Shown here: positions 25,237 through 33,631 of the stretch, piece by piece
Layout of the letters: each line of letters opens with the position of its first letter
How positions within the stretch are numbered: position 1 is the first letter of the stretch
Assembly: GCF_011764485.1 (NCBI RefSeq)
Contig: NZ_AP022849.1
Coordinates: 496,001-560,000, forward strand
Source: Bosea sp. ANAM02
GTDB lineage: Bacteria > Pseudomonadota > Alphaproteobacteria > Rhizobiales > Beijerinckiaceae
DNA length: 64,000 bases
Direction of reading: 5' to 3'
Translations under genes and position numbers: made by a program
Notes under the pieces: generated by a model
Told to the model about the DNA's origin: nothing
The model's input: the letters and a program-made list of their open reading frames with translations, nothing else
The model's database searches: none

Positions 25237-25517
25237 CAGAGATCCTCCGAGAACAGCTCGCGCTGCGCGCTCTCGTTGCGCATGCGCTGGCCACTCGCCT
25301 TGACGAGATCCATCGCCGCGGTGCGGTCGACGAAGACGCCCTGATCTGTCGTGAAGCCCGGGGTGTGACCGATCCCGTCCGGATCGATCCCGAGCAGCGC
25401 GCTCATCGAGAAGAGATGGTGATGACGAAAAGGCGCCGGCAACGAAACCATGCTGCCGTCCGCCAGCCGCAAGGCGACACCGGTGATGCGGCGGCTGTCA
25501 CCCATGACGCTCATCAA
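25233..25517 (-). CDS. Small hypothetical protein
   Basis: A 94-residue protein with a beta-rich core: RRITGVALRLADGSMVSLPA, then GFTTDQGVFVDRTAAMDLVK. The ATG overlaps the stop of the gene upstream (ATGA). The pattern resembles small phage or plasmid proteins with a Q-G-V-F-V-D-R element, but no function is known to me. Confidence 0.7.
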   Translation of the reverse strand: MMSVMGDSRRITGVALRLADGSMVSLPAPFRHHHLFSMSALLGIDPDGIGHTPGFTTDQGVFVDRTAAMDLVKASGQRMRNESAQRELFSEDLW

Positions 25518-25978
25518 CGATAACCCGGGCCGGCTATGTAGACAGCCTCGTCCGTCAGCGGCGCCTCGCCTTCCAGCCAGACGCCGCAGAAATCCATCGC
25601 GTCCTGCAGGTGAACGGGATCGATGCGGAGCTCTCCGTCGTCGCGGCGCTCCAGGAAAGACTGCAGGTGAGGATCCGCGAAGGCGCCCATGACGCGCGAA
25701 TGCAGAACTGCAGGGAGAAAGCGAACGAGATCCTCAACCCGATAACTCATCTTCTTGCCATGCCGTCGCCAATACTCGACGTCCACCAACTCCTCGACGA
25801 TAGCCTTTCGAAGCTCCTCGTCGTCCATGTTTCGGATGGAGATGACGTCGGTATCGACCAGATACCAGGCATCAGCGAAGGCTTTGATCGCGCTGCCGTC
25901 GAGCTGATGCAGGGCTGCCGCCTCATCCTGCGCGAGGTCGACAAAAGCCCTGATATCGTCCGTGGTGATCTCGGTCAT
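25514..25978 (-). CDS. Hypothetical protein, acidic helical
   Basis: A 154-residue protein from the ATG at 25978 (MTEITTDDIRAFVDLAQDE); the frame stays open further upstream, but coupling to the previous gene by ATGA fixes this start. It is acidic, mostly helical and ends with DEAVYIAGPGYR. No domain is recognised. Confidence 0.72.
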   Translation of the reverse strand: MTEITTDDIRAFVDLAQDEAAALHQLDGSAIKAFADAWYLVDTDVISIRNMDDEELRKAIVEELVDVEYWRRHGKKMSYRVEDLVRFLPAVLHSRVMGAFADPHLQSFLERRDDGELRIDPVHLQDAMDFCGVWLEGEAPLTDEAVYIAGPGYR

Positions 25979-26208
25979 GATGCGCGCCGCCTCGTCCGCT
26001 TGGCGCCCGCCCGAGAGGCTTGAGCGCGCTTGGCATCGCGATAGGCCAAGATGGAATTCGCATGGGCCATATGACCAGACACCTCCTCCGCCCATCGCAC
26101 CCATTCACTCGGATCGGCATTTTCCGCAGGCCGTTTCACAAAGGGGCCGCGGAGGGCCGCGATGTCGGCCCGGGTGAGGTGACGCTCGGGGTCGAATTCT
26201 GCGGTCAC
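25975..26208 (-). CDS. Small hypothetical protein
   Basis: A 77-residue protein from a GTG at 26208 that overlaps the preceding stop (GTGA). HLTRADIAALRGPFVKRPAE is followed by a basic tail KRAQASRAGAKRTRRRAS. The longer open frame upstream is not coding. The basic tail could bind nucleic acid; that is a guess. Confidence 0.68.
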   Translation of the reverse strand: MTAEFDPERHLTRADIAALRGPFVKRPAENADPSEWVRWAEEVSGHMAHANSILAYRDAKRAQASRAGAKRTRRRAS

Positions 26209-26441
26209 GGCTTCGGTCCCGCCGGCGCCTCGAACTTCGATCGAACCTGCTCGTAGGCAGCGTCTCCCGCGTCGGTGATCGAGATCGTCGTCGTGCCGAA
26301 GTTGCCCGTTTTCAAAGTCGCGTAGCTCATCGCAACCAGCCACTGACCAGGCGCGTAGCTTTCAGCAATCGAGCGGCTGCGCTTCTCGTGGAGCTCGGCG
26401 AGAAGCTCAAACCGCGGCTTGGTGAATGCGGGCTTCGACAT
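26205..26441 (-). CDS. Small hypothetical protein, possible winged-helix remnant
   Basis: A 78-residue protein: KPRFELLAELHEKRSRSIAE then GNFGTTTISITDAGDAAYEQ. The second part reads like the beta-wing of a winged-helix domain (strand, short turn, T-D-A-G). GAGAGA lies upstream of the ATG. It is 9 bp after the 475-residue gene. Confidence 0.62.
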   Translation of the reverse strand: MSKPAFTKPRFELLAELHEKRSRSIAESYAPGQWLVAMSYATLKTGNFGTTTISITDAGDAAYEQVRSKFEAPAGPKP

Positions 26442-26450
26442 CGGGATCTC

Positions 26451-27878
26451 TCAGATGCGAGGGGCGGGCGAGGTTTCGAGCTGGAATTCCTGATCCTCGA
26501 GGCGAACGCGGCCGCAGCTGACGCCAGCGGCAACAATGGCAAGCTGGGCGGGCGCCGTCGGCTTGCTCTTCCAGTTCGTGACTGTGAGAACCTCGTCCAC
26601 GCACTCACCGAGGGCTTCGAGCTGTGCTGGATCAGCGATCCCCTTGAAGCTGTCCCCGTCGAATTGGAACTCAAATCCGTCCGGGACCGAATAGCCGTTC
26701 CAGTACTGGGCGATCGCCTTGTCGCGAGGCAGATCCACAGCGGCGGCACGGCGTTCGCCGGCGACGGCGAGCTTGCCCGACGGCGTCAGTCCAAAGACCG
26801 CTGTCTTCAAGCTGACGAAGGTCGGGCGCCCCTCCCACTGCAGCGTCCAGTAGAGCGGCTTGATCAGACCAGCCTTGAACAGAACGGTGACACGCGACCA
26901 GGCAACCGTATGCAGCTTGCCCGAGCGCGGGCTCATCTGCATCGGCCGGTCGCTGCTGGAATGGGCCACCGGGCAGCCCCTGGCGATCCGGTCGAGAATC
27001 TGCGCGTTCTCCCGGTCGCCGAGAATGACGCCGAGATCGTCGCGCGACTTCTGCTCGCGGTTGAACCCCAATTCGAGCAACGAGAGCGTCCCGACGGCGT
27101 CCTTCAAGCGCTCGACTTCCTGAAGATCGAGAGCTGGCACCGTGCGGCTGGCGACGTCGTTCTCATCGAAGACGTAGCCACGGCTTTCGGCCTCGGCGCG
27201 CAGACGCGCATTGAGATCGTCGTCTCGCCTTGTCCTGATGCGAGGGTGAGCTGCGATCAGCAGGCCCTCGGGAACCCGGCGGACAGAGCCTTCCCAGACC
27301 TCCGTGAGGTTGCCGCGGCTGTAACGAAAGCTGAGGGCGCCGCTTCCGCTGTCGCTTCGCTGGGTGAAGACGCTGTTCTGATCGAGCAGATCGGCCACCG
27401 GTGCCCAACCCTGCATGAACGCCGCATCGGCGCTACGCTTGGCCTGGAACTCCTTCTGGACCATCCAGCCGCGGGCGAGATCGCGACCCAGATCCTGGGT
27501 AGCCTTGTCCTGCGGGGCGATCAGCTTGATCGAGTCGTTCACGCCCAACCCGAGCTCTCGCTCCCGGTCATAACGGAGCACCAGGGCAAGCGCGCCATCA
27601 CGTCCGGATGGCCCGGCGATGACTGCGACGGAGTTGCCTCCGAATTCGGCCGCGGCCGCCTCGTACCCGTGGAGTTCTCTTGTCGACGGAAACACCCGCA
27701 GCGAGATCTCGGCATCCGGCAGCAGCGTCGGATCCGTCAGGAGATCTGCGATCGCGTCGCGCTTGGGATCGGCAAAGCGGATACCGGCGCGCCCGGCGTC
27801 ATCGAGCACGAGCGGATAGAACCCGTGCACCGCAGCGGCCCGAAACCCCTCGTCAATCGCAATGTCGTCGCGCTTCAT
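26451..27878 (-). CDS. Unknown 475-residue protein, first gene of the eight-gene unit
   Basis: A soluble protein from the ATG at 27878 (MKRDDIAIDEGFRAAAVHGF). The frame extends to 27914. It has mixed alpha/beta composition with no signal peptide. Segments such as GLLIAAHPRIRTRRDDDL and GFEFQFDGDSFKGIADPAQL are not recognised. A 499-residue open frame on the other strand is only a shadow of GC-rich coding. Placement at the head of a tightly packed unit suggests it sets the expression of the downstream set. Confidence 0.78.
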   Translation of the reverse strand: MKRDDIAIDEGFRAAAVHGFYPLVLDDAGRAGIRFADPKRDAIADLLTDPTLLPDAEISLRVFPSTRELHGYEAAAAEFGGNSVAVIAGPSGRDGALALVLRYDRERELGLGVNDSIKLIAPQDKATQDLGRDLARGWMVQKEFQAKRSADAAFMQGWAPVADLLDQNSVFTQRSDSGSGALSFRYSRGNLTEVWEGSVRRVPEGLLIAAHPRIRTRRDDDLNARLRAEAESRGYVFDENDVASRTVPALDLQEVERLKDAVGTLSLLELGFNREQKSRDDLGVILGDRENAQILDRIARGCPVAHSSSDRPMQMSPRSGKLHTVAWSRVTVLFKAGLIKPLYWTLQWEGRPTFVSLKTAVFGLTPSGKLAVAGERRAAAVDLPRDKAIAQYWNGYSVPDGFEFQFDGDSFKGIADPAQLEALGECVDEVLTVTNWKSKPTAPAQLAIVAAGVSCGRVRLEDQEFQLETSPAPRI

Positions 27879-27947
27879 GGGTCTTAGCTGAGAAGGAAAG
27901 CTGGCAGAGTTCAATCCGCCAGCATCTGAAATCCGGGGATGAGCACC

Positions 27948-28310
27948 TCAGGGAGCAGGTGCGGCCGCCGGCACGAGCGTCGCGAGATAGTCCTCGTCCA
28001 GCGAGGTGACCTCGGCCTGAGGCATCAAAGCGCCGCCGTCAGGGCTCACCGACCCGAACTCGCGTGTCCCGAAGGCCCATTCGCCGCGACCAGTCTCGAC
28101 AGCCCACTCCGCGGCAGAACGCCACTTGTCCTCGCGAGAGGCCTCGTCGACTTCGTAGCCTTTCGCGAAGTCGTAGCGATGTTCTCGCAGGAACGCCTGC
28201 GCAGCGTAGGCGTACAGCCAATCCTCCAGCGCCTCCTTCGTCGGAAAGATCGGCGCGCTGTAGATCTCGGCGCCTGCGCTGGACATGGCAATGAAGTGAA
28301 CTTGGGTCAT
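27948..28310 (-). CDS. Small hypothetical protein
   Basis: A 120-residue protein from the ATG at 28310, which has a near-perfect AGGAGG 6 nt upstream. It contains IYSAPIFPTKEALEDWLYAY, then ASREDKWRSAAEWAVETGRG. It is acidic, soluble and of unknown function. The strong ribosome binding site indicates a real gene. Confidence 0.7.
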   Translation of the reverse strand: MTQVHFIAMSSAGAEIYSAPIFPTKEALEDWLYAYAAQAFLREHRYDFAKGYEVDEASREDKWRSAAEWAVETGRGEWAFGTREFGSVSPDGGALMPQAEVTSLDEDYLATLVPAAAPAP

Positions 28311-28358
28311 GAGAGCCTCCTGGCGACAGGCTAGGGCCATCCGCCGCAAGCTACGAGT

Positions 28359-28649
28359 TCAGAGAAAAACGAGCACGCAGACGCTGAGACAGCCGATGAC
28401 GCCGGCCGTCCTGTAGTGCTCCGTGAAGAACGCGATCAGCGCGATGAGGATGCCGAGCAGTGCACCGAGAAACATAAAGCCGCGCATGATGCCGAAGACG
28501 AGCGGCAGCGGCCAGGCGACAAGCCAGTACCAGGTCGACAGCGATAGCGGATGAGGCGTGAAGCCGTGCACGAGCAGCGTCAGCACAAGGCCAATGGCGA
28601 GGTGGCAGCCGAGGATCAGCCGCGTCGTCCGGCTCAGCAGCATTGGCAT
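28359..28649 (-). CDS. Small membrane protein, 96 residues
   Basis: Three hydrophobic segments (LILGCHLAIGLVLTLLVHGF, WYWLVAWPLPLVFGIM, MFLGALLGILIALIAFF) after the start MPMLL. The ATG overlaps the stop of the 65-residue membrane protein (TGATG). A longer frame reading through the upstream gene in another phase is not real. The function is unknown. Confidence 0.65.
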   Translation of the reverse strand: MPMLLSRTTRLILGCHLAIGLVLTLLVHGFTPHPLSLSTWYWLVAWPLPLVFGIMRGFMFLGALLGILIALIAFFTEHYRTAGVIGCLSVCVLVFL

Positions 28650-28846
28650 CAGAGAAAGACCAGCGCCAGGATCGTGAGCTCGCCAAAGGCGAGAGCCCAG
28701 CCGTACCACCGCTTCATCAGCGCGCCGATGGTGAGGAGCAGCATCGTCGCGAAGCCCCAGCCGAGCAGAAAGCCGACGACGATCCAGAGCGGCAGAACGA
28801 TGCCTATGAGCCATAGGGCCGAAGGGCGATTCGAAAGAGCGTGCAT
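28649..28846 (-). CDS. Small membrane protein, 65 residues
   Basis: Two transmembrane segments (LWLIGIVLPLWIVVGFLLGW and MLLLTIGALMKRWYG) with a basic turn. It is coupled to the 96-residue membrane gene. Such small membrane pairs occur in conjugation regions, but nothing here identifies this one. Confidence 0.62.
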   Translation of the reverse strand: MHALSNRPSALWLIGIVLPLWIVVGFLLGWGFATMLLLTIGALMKRWYGWALAFGELTILALVFL

Positions 28847-28901
28847 GTGGGAACCTCAGCTTCGACAGCATGGTCGAGCCGGGCACCGAAAGGATCAACC
28901 G

Positions 28902-28939
28902 GCGCCCGCAAGGAATCCGTGGACGGACCTTACGGGCGC
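28902..28939 (-). terminator. Hairpin downstream of the HU gene
   Basis: GCGCCCGCAAGG (28902-28913) pairs with CCTTACGGGCGC (28928-28939), 12 bp with one mismatch, just past the HU stop on the minus strand. There is no long T run, so it may need Rho or act as an mRNA-stabilising hairpin. Confidence 0.45.
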
Positions 28940-28950
28940 GTAGGCATAGA

Positions 28951-29250
28951 TCAGATAGCTTCTTTCAGCTCCTTAGCGGGGCGGAAGGCAGCCTTCTTGC
29001 TGGCGGCAACGTCGATCATCGCGCCGGTGGCGGGGTTGCGAGCCTGACGAGCCGGGCGATCGTTGACCTGGAAGGTCCCGAGACCAGCAAGGCGCACCTT
29101 CTCGCCCTTGGTCAGGCTCTGAACGATGCCGTTGACCACGTCAGCGACGATCGCTTCGGCTTGCTTCTTCGGGATCGAGTGAGCCTCCGCGATGCTCGCA
29201 GCAAGGTGCTTGCCGGTCGAAATGACGGCCTTCGGCTTAGCTTCTGCCAT
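28951..29250 (-). CDS. HU-family DNA-binding protein
   Basis: A 99-residue nucleoid protein. AGLGTFQVNDRPARQARNPA with the following TGAMI is the HU/IHF DNA-binding arm, and the N-terminal helix pair (KQAEAIVADVVNGIVQSLTK) fits the dimerisation domain. HU proteins bend and compact DNA. AGGAG lies just before the ATG. Large plasmids often carry their own HU-like protein to limit the cost of their DNA to the host. Confidence 0.93.
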   Translation of the reverse strand: MAEAKPKAVISTGKHLAASIAEAHSIPKKQAEAIVADVVNGIVQSLTKGEKVRLAGLGTFQVNDRPARQARNPATGAMIDVAASKKAAFRPAKELKEAI

Positions 29251-29467
29251 GTGAAACTCCTGTTTTCTCTAAGGCGGTAGCGATCTCGTCGCCAATCGAG
29301 GGCGCAAGCAAGGCAGTTGCGGCCGCTGAAAGCCCTGAAATCGACTTATCCGCAGGGGAATCACGCTGCAGCAGTGGATCGAGAGCGTTCAGGCGCCTTC
29401 ACACCCGATAGCAACGGGGTTTTCGGAGCTTCCGCGAATCGGGCGAGCCTTGATCAAACGACGACTT

Positions 29468-29704
29468 TCACGCCGGCAAACGCCACACCAGAACTCGGCC
29501 CGGGCCGCCGAGGCCGGAGGTCCGCACCTCAAGCTTTCCGCTGACGGAACCCTCGGCCTCAAGCTGGCGCAGCTTCGATCGAGCTTGAGCTGCTGTCCAG
29601 CCAAAGCGACCGGCGATCACGTCGGTTGGGGCGCCGCCGTGGCGCTTCAGAAAGTCGAGCACTGTCTCTTCGGCATGGGTGCCGCCAAGTTTGATGACGT
29701 TCAC
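29468..29704 (-). CDS. Small winged-helix-like protein
   Basis: A 78-residue protein whose whole length fits a winged helix: EETVLDFLKRHGGAPTDVIA, then GRFGWTAAQARSKLRQLEAE and a wing GSVSGKLEVRTSGLG ending VLVWRLPA. The ATG overlaps the stop of the gene upstream (ATGA), so it is coupled to the related protein at 29701. It is likely a DNA-binding regulator, possibly of that operon. Confidence 0.7.
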   Translation of the reverse strand: MNVIKLGGTHAEETVLDFLKRHGGAPTDVIAGRFGWTAAQARSKLRQLEAEGSVSGKLEVRTSGLGGPGRVLVWRLPA

Positions 29705-30237
29705 GCCGCGGCCTTCGCTCTTTTTGCCAAGTTTCCCTTTTGCTTGGCCCTACTGATGTCAAAGCTAGCAGGCAAATCGCGCCCTACGGGCCAAAATGCT
29801 CCGTTTAACGACATTAAAGAGCCTGTTACCATTCGATTGTACATCAGGCGGTAGAGCGCTTCCGATGACACTTGATCGCGCATCGAGTGGGTTCTCATGA
29901 TTTCAGGCGTCGACATAGGCCTGCCCGCTGCGACAATGATCTGGATGGCTTCTTCGACCATCCTCTTGTTGACATGGCGGGCACGATACACCCCTCCACC
30001 CGCCATTTCTGGCCGAGCGGCTTCAATTGCGGTATTTGCGTCAAACGAGGCCACGAATTCCGACTTCTGATACTCGATCCTCTTGTAAACGAACGGAGCC
30101 GGCTCGACGCCGGCAAGCTTCTTCATCGAATCCGAGAACGCCTCGCGCTTGATGAATAGCGCAAACAAGGCCTGATCAATTGCAGCGAGCTCTTCCTGAG
30201 CGTGCTCGATAGCCGTCTTTTGATTGTTCTCGCTCAT
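29701..30237 (-). CDS. Unknown protein with winged-helix-like C-terminus, paralogue 1
   Basis: A 178-residue protein from the ATG at 30237 (strong AAGGAGG upstream). After an N-terminal coiled-coil segment (EHAQEELAAIDQALF), the C-terminal block HVNKRMVEEAIQIIVAAGRP continues through MSTPEI and ALYRLMYNRMVTGSLMSLNG. The same block occurs at 33849 with about 60 percent identity by eye. It resembles a HTH of the kind that senses oligomer state, but no ligand or DNA site is known. It is coupled to a small winged-helix protein. Confidence 0.75.
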   Translation of the reverse strand: MSENNQKTAIEHAQEELAAIDQALFALFIKREAFSDSMKKLAGVEPAPFVYKRIEYQKSEFVASFDANTAIEAARPEMAGGGVYRARHVNKRMVEEAIQIIVAAGRPMSTPEIMRTHSMRDQVSSEALYRLMYNRMVTGSLMSLNGAFWPVGRDLPASFDISRAKQKGNLAKRAKAAA

Positions 30238-30530
30238 TTCACACCTCCTTCGCCCGCTAACTTCCCCAGAAACTGGAAAGGAAGCACTCGACGAATAGAC
30301 CCATATGCATATATCCAAAACGAGTAAAGCGTCGATGTTGATATTGGTTGCGAAATCTCCGCTTTGGGCTATCAAATTCCCCAGGAGCACCCGCTCTCCC
30401 TCGTATTCTTCCGCCTTGTCTGAGCCCCCAGGGCGATCGTCGACCGCAATTCGCCCCTGAATACCCTAAATAGATGTACGCTGCATGGCTCTATGGTCAG
30501 CAGGCGGACCGCTCCCGCGCCCTGGCTCCG

Positions 30531-31181
30531 CTATTTCCCGGCTTCCATCGGGGAGGGCTTCCCGTCGCCCCAGACTGCAAGTCGGAACGAGCAGCTGGCC
30601 CCGCCCTCACAGGACTTGGCGCGGGGCGATTCAGGCGAACGCCCCGCTTTGATCCCCAGATGAATCTGGCAGGTGTCGCAGGCCCACCAGATCGTGTCGC
30701 CGACATCAAAGGCGAGGAGTCCGGACACCGACCTCATCGACGCCTGCCAGAATATCTCACCCTCTTCCCGCCCATAGAAGCTATCGGCCACCTCGGTTCC
30801 GCGGTACGCGACCTTTTCCGTCGTCGGGCCGATATATTCCGAGAAGACGTAATCCGCCGCTGCGCGGGCGCCAATCAAGGCCTCTCGCTGGAGCAGGCCG
30901 AAAAGATCAGCTCTTTCCAGCGCAGAGACCGAGCGCTCGTTCTGTGCGTGGTAGCTCTGCACGAGAAACAGAAGGTCGTCCCTGCTCAAGCTGTCCCATG
31001 GCGTCTGGCCGCGGCTGAGGCTTGCGATCGGCAGCATCCTCGCGCGGATCTCGTCGAGCTTGTCGTGACCGGTTCTGCGAGGGATCTTGTCCATGCAGAC
31101 GATGGTGCCGGCAGCGACCGGTGGCGACAATAGCAGTGGCACCCCGATCCACCGTGCAGTCATCCGGACGTCGCTATCCAC
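30531..31181 (-). CDS. Hypothetical protein
   Basis: A 216-residue soluble protein. LDEIRARMLPIASLSRGQTP leads the core; a C-terminal WWACDTCQIHLG has Cys residues in a CxxC and the protein ends SCSFRLAVWGDGK. The start is uncertain: 31181 (GTG, weak AGGA upstream) or 31163 or 31094 (both ATG). Paired Cys residues could bind zinc. The function is unknown. It runs divergently from the BtpA-like gene. Confidence 0.6.
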   Translation of the reverse strand: MDSDVRMTARWIGVPLLLSPPVAAGTIVCMDKIPRRTGHDKLDEIRARMLPIASLSRGQTPWDSLSRDDLLFLVQSYHAQNERSVSALERADLFGLLQREALIGARAAADYVFSEYIGPTTEKVAYRGTEVADSFYGREEGEIFWQASMRSVSGLLAFDVGDTIWWACDTCQIHLGIKAGRSPESPRAKSCEGGASCSFRLAVWGDGKPSPMEAGK

Positions 31182-31266
31182 CAGATCCTGCAGCTCAATC
31201 CTTGCGCTTCCCGCTCCCTCCCATGCACTTGAATTGCAGTTTCAACGCCCGAGACCAGTCCTCAAC

Positions 31267-31998
31267 ATGAAAAGTCCAGCTTGCCGCGTCATCCCGGTCA
31301 TCCACCATATCGAACCCAGCCTCAGCCTGGAGCAGGCGAAGCTGGCCTTCGAGCTCGGAGCCGATGGCGTCTTTCTCATCTCGCATCAGGATGACGACGC
31401 GAGCTTGATCCCCCTGGCCAAGCAAATCCGCCAGGAGCGGCCGAGCGCGTGGCTCGGGATCAATTTCCTCTCGATGCACCTCCCCGACGCCTTCAGGCTC
31501 GTGGTCGATAGCGACGTCCGGATCGACGGCCTCTGGACCGACCGCCCCGGGGTGAGCTCCGAGGGCTACGAAACCGAGGCCCTGCATCTGGCTACCTACC
31601 GGGCCCTGCTCGATGACGCTGGCCGACCGGTTCCCAGCATTTTTGCATCGGTCGCCTTCAAGTATCAGGCGTTCGAAAACGATCCGGGTGTCGCGGCGGC
31701 GAAGGCGCTGGAGCTCGGCTTTATCCCCACCACCAGTGGGTCCGCCACCGGGTCGGCTCCCTCCCTGTCCAAGATCGAGGTGATGCGGCAAGCGATCGGT
31801 CCTGATGCGCCGTTGGCCTGCGCCAGCGGTATGACCCTCGACAATATCTGGGCCTTCGCTCCTCTGCTTTCCCATGTGCTCGTGGCAACCGGAGTCTCGC
31901 GTGACGAGCATCACTTCGATGCCCAGCGGCTCGAAGCCTTCATCCATCTGGCGCGCGCCGCCAGCGAACGATCGACTGCTGCGCCCGAGGTTGTGTGA
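31267..31998 (+). CDS. BtpA/SgcQ-like TIM-barrel protein
   Basis: A 243-residue protein with the pattern of the BtpA/SgcQ TIM barrel: IPVIHHIEP at the first strand, LGINFL mid-barrel, a Lys in VAFKYQ, and TSGSATGSAPS followed by LACASGMTLDN and LVATG at the later strands. The family includes BtpA, required for photosystem I stability, and SgcQ, of uncertain sugar metabolism. The role here is unknown. The start at 31267 is chosen because upstream in-frame residues are low complexity. Confidence 0.6.
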   Translation: MKSPACRVIPVIHHIEPSLSLEQAKLAFELGADGVFLISHQDDDASLIPLAKQIRQERPSAWLGINFLSMHLPDAFRLVVDSDVRIDGLWTDRPGVSSEGYETEALHLATYRALLDDAGRPVPSIFASVAFKYQAFENDPGVAAAKALELGFIPTTSGSATGSAPSLSKIEVMRQAIGPDAPLACASGMTLDNIWAFAPLLSHVLVATGVSRDEHHFDAQRLEAFIHLARAASERSTAAPEVV

Positions 31999-32107
31999 CC
32001 GGCCAAGATCGTGCTTTGGTCGGCACGAGATCCATGACCTTTCTGGTTTTCGCGCCGGCCTCCTAAGCTCTGACGATCCGGGCCCCCAATCGCCAGAGGG
32101 ACGTGGA

Positions 32108-32476
32108 ATGAAACCGCCAGAAGTCATCGAATGGGCTCTCGCGCATGGCTTCCGCCCGACGGGCCACAACGCGTACTCTTGCTCCTACGAAGGCACCGAG
32201 TACCAGATTCTGATCCAGAACGGCGGCTACAGGCTGAACCGCAAGGCTCCGGGCGGCAGGGTCCACAGCTCATCGAAGGCCGCTTTCGATGGTCTCCACA
32301 TCGACGAATTCGGGATGCTCCAAGGCGGCAGCCTGGCTGAGGCGTTCGTCCGCAAGCACTGGCGGGATAGCCTTCCGATGCCGCCGTGGATCACGCCCGA
32401 GTACCGGGACCACGCTCTCAATGTCATGATCCCGGATTGGCAGGCCCGAATCTCCCGGTTCTCGCCGGCGCCGTGA
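32108..32476 (+). CDS. Hypothetical protein
   Basis: A 122-residue protein from the ATG at 32108, with GAGGGACGTGGA upstream. The sequence MKPPEVIEWALAHGFRPTGH, then YEGTEYQILIQNGGYRLNRK, reads as a compact alpha/beta fold. The stop lies 7 bp from the convergent trpS stop. The function is unknown. Confidence 0.68.
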   Translation: MKPPEVIEWALAHGFRPTGHNAYSCSYEGTEYQILIQNGGYRLNRKAPGGRVHSSSKAAFDGLHIDEFGMLQGGSLAEAFVRKHWRDSLPMPPWITPEYRDHALNVMIPDWQARISRFSPAP

Positions 32477-32483
32477 GGCGCTC

Positions 32484-33512
32484 CTAGACTAGCACGGGCA
32501 TCCCCAGCGCCGACCTCACCGAGACAAGGGTCTGCGCTGCGACCGCGCGCGCTCGCAGAGTGCCGGCGGCGAGGATCGCCATCGCCTCGTCCCTTCCAAT
32601 GGCACGCCTCCGCTCCCGCATCGGAGACAGGAGAGCCTCCAGGACATCGGCGAGCCGACGCTTGAGGACGCTGTCGCCCAGACCGCCGGCACGGTAGCGG
32701 TCCTTGAGATCTGCTACCGCGGCGACATCGCCATCGAAGGCGTCGAGATAGCTGAAGACGACATTACCTTCGACGCGGCCCGGGTCGCTCACCCTGAGAT
32801 GATTGGGATCGGTAAACATCATCCGCACCTTCTCCCGAACGACGTCGGCCGGGTCCCCAATCTGGATCGCGTTCCCCAAAGACTTGCTGGCTTTCCCGAG
32901 CCCATCGATGCCGGGTAGGCGAGTAACAGCCGAGAGTACCGCCTCGGGGCGCGGAAGGATCTCGCTTCCGCCCAACCTGTTCACGCGGATCGCGATCTCC
33001 TGCGCGAGCTCGATCATCGGGAGCTGGTCATCCCCGACCGGCACCTTCGTTGCCCGAAACGCCGTAATGTCGGCCGACTGTGATATGGGATAGCAGAGGA
33101 AGCCCGCGGGAATATCGCGCTCAAAGCCACGCTGCCGGATTTCGTCGCGAACCGTCGGATTGCGTTCGAGCCGCGAGACCGTGACCAGGTTGAGGTAGAG
33201 CATGGTGAGCTCGCTCAACTCCGGGATGCCCGACTGAAGGAACATCGTCGACTTGGTTGGATCTAGCCCCGCCGCGATATAGTCGGCGACGACCTCGGGC
33301 ACCGCCTCCGCGACCTTGGCGGGGTTTCCCGCATTGTCCGTCATCGCCTGAAGGTCCGCGACAAGCACGAACTGATCGCACGTTTCCTGCAGGCGGACGC
33401 GCTCTGCGAGCGAGCCTGCTAGGTGCCCGAGATGCAGGCCGCCCGTAGGGCGATCGCCCGTCAGCACCACCGGGCGCAGCCCCGTCATTCTATCGATAGC
33501 CGTCGACATCAT
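32484..33512 (-). CDS. trpS: Tryptophanyl-tRNA synthetase
   Basis: A 342-residue class I synthetase that loads tryptophan on tRNA-Trp. The HIGH-like motif is TGGLHLGHLAG and the KMSKS-like motif is GLGKASKSLGN; TGDRPTGGLHLGH and NPTVRDEI are TrpRS hallmarks. The length is normal. It starts at paired ATGs (33512 or 33509) with AGGGGTGA upstream. A tryptophan leader peptide and attenuator hairpin precede it. A synthetase gene among accessory genes suggests an extra copy, perhaps drug-resistant or used under other conditions; the host's main copy is outside this window. Confidence 0.94.
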   Translation of the reverse strand: MMSTAIDRMTGLRPVVLTGDRPTGGLHLGHLAGSLAERVRLQETCDQFVLVADLQAMTDNAGNPAKVAEAVPEVVADYIAAGLDPTKSTMFLQSGIPELSELTMLYLNLVTVSRLERNPTVRDEIRQRGFERDIPAGFLCYPISQSADITAFRATKVPVGDDQLPMIELAQEIAIRVNRLGGSEILPRPEAVLSAVTRLPGIDGLGKASKSLGNAIQIGDPADVVREKVRMMFTDPNHLRVSDPGRVEGNVVFSYLDAFDGDVAAVADLKDRYRAGGLGDSVLKRRLADVLEALLSPMRERRRAIGRDEAMAILAAGTLRARAVAAQTLVSVRSALGMPVLV

Positions 33513-33548
33513 TCACCCCTGTTGTGGGGAGCGCGTCCGGCCGGAGAG

Positions 33549-33589
33549 GCAAAAACAAAGGGGCCTGACTCCTGCCGGAGCGGCCCCTT
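33549..33589 (-). terminator. Attenuator hairpin before trpS
   Basis: Read on the minus strand, AAGGGGCC (33589-33582) and GGCCCCTT (33565-33558) form an 8-bp stem with inner GCTCC/GGAG pairing, immediately followed by TTTGTTTTTG, a classic factor-independent terminator placed between the leader peptide and trpS. In an attenuation system it would form when tryptophan-charged tRNA lets the ribosome finish the leader. Confidence 0.72.
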
Positions 33590-33631
33590 GGACAATCTCG
33601 TTTGCTCACGAATTTCCTCAGCCCGCCCGGA

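Noticed and set aside
26388..27887. 499-residue open frame on the plus strand opposite the unknown 475-residue gene
   Set aside because: It is the mirror image of a GC-rich coding region; the minus-strand frame has better codon use and fits the packed operon.
28359..28898. 179-residue frame reading across both small membrane genes
   Set aside because: The N-terminal half is low-complexity and out of phase; two short overlapping membrane genes explain the region better.
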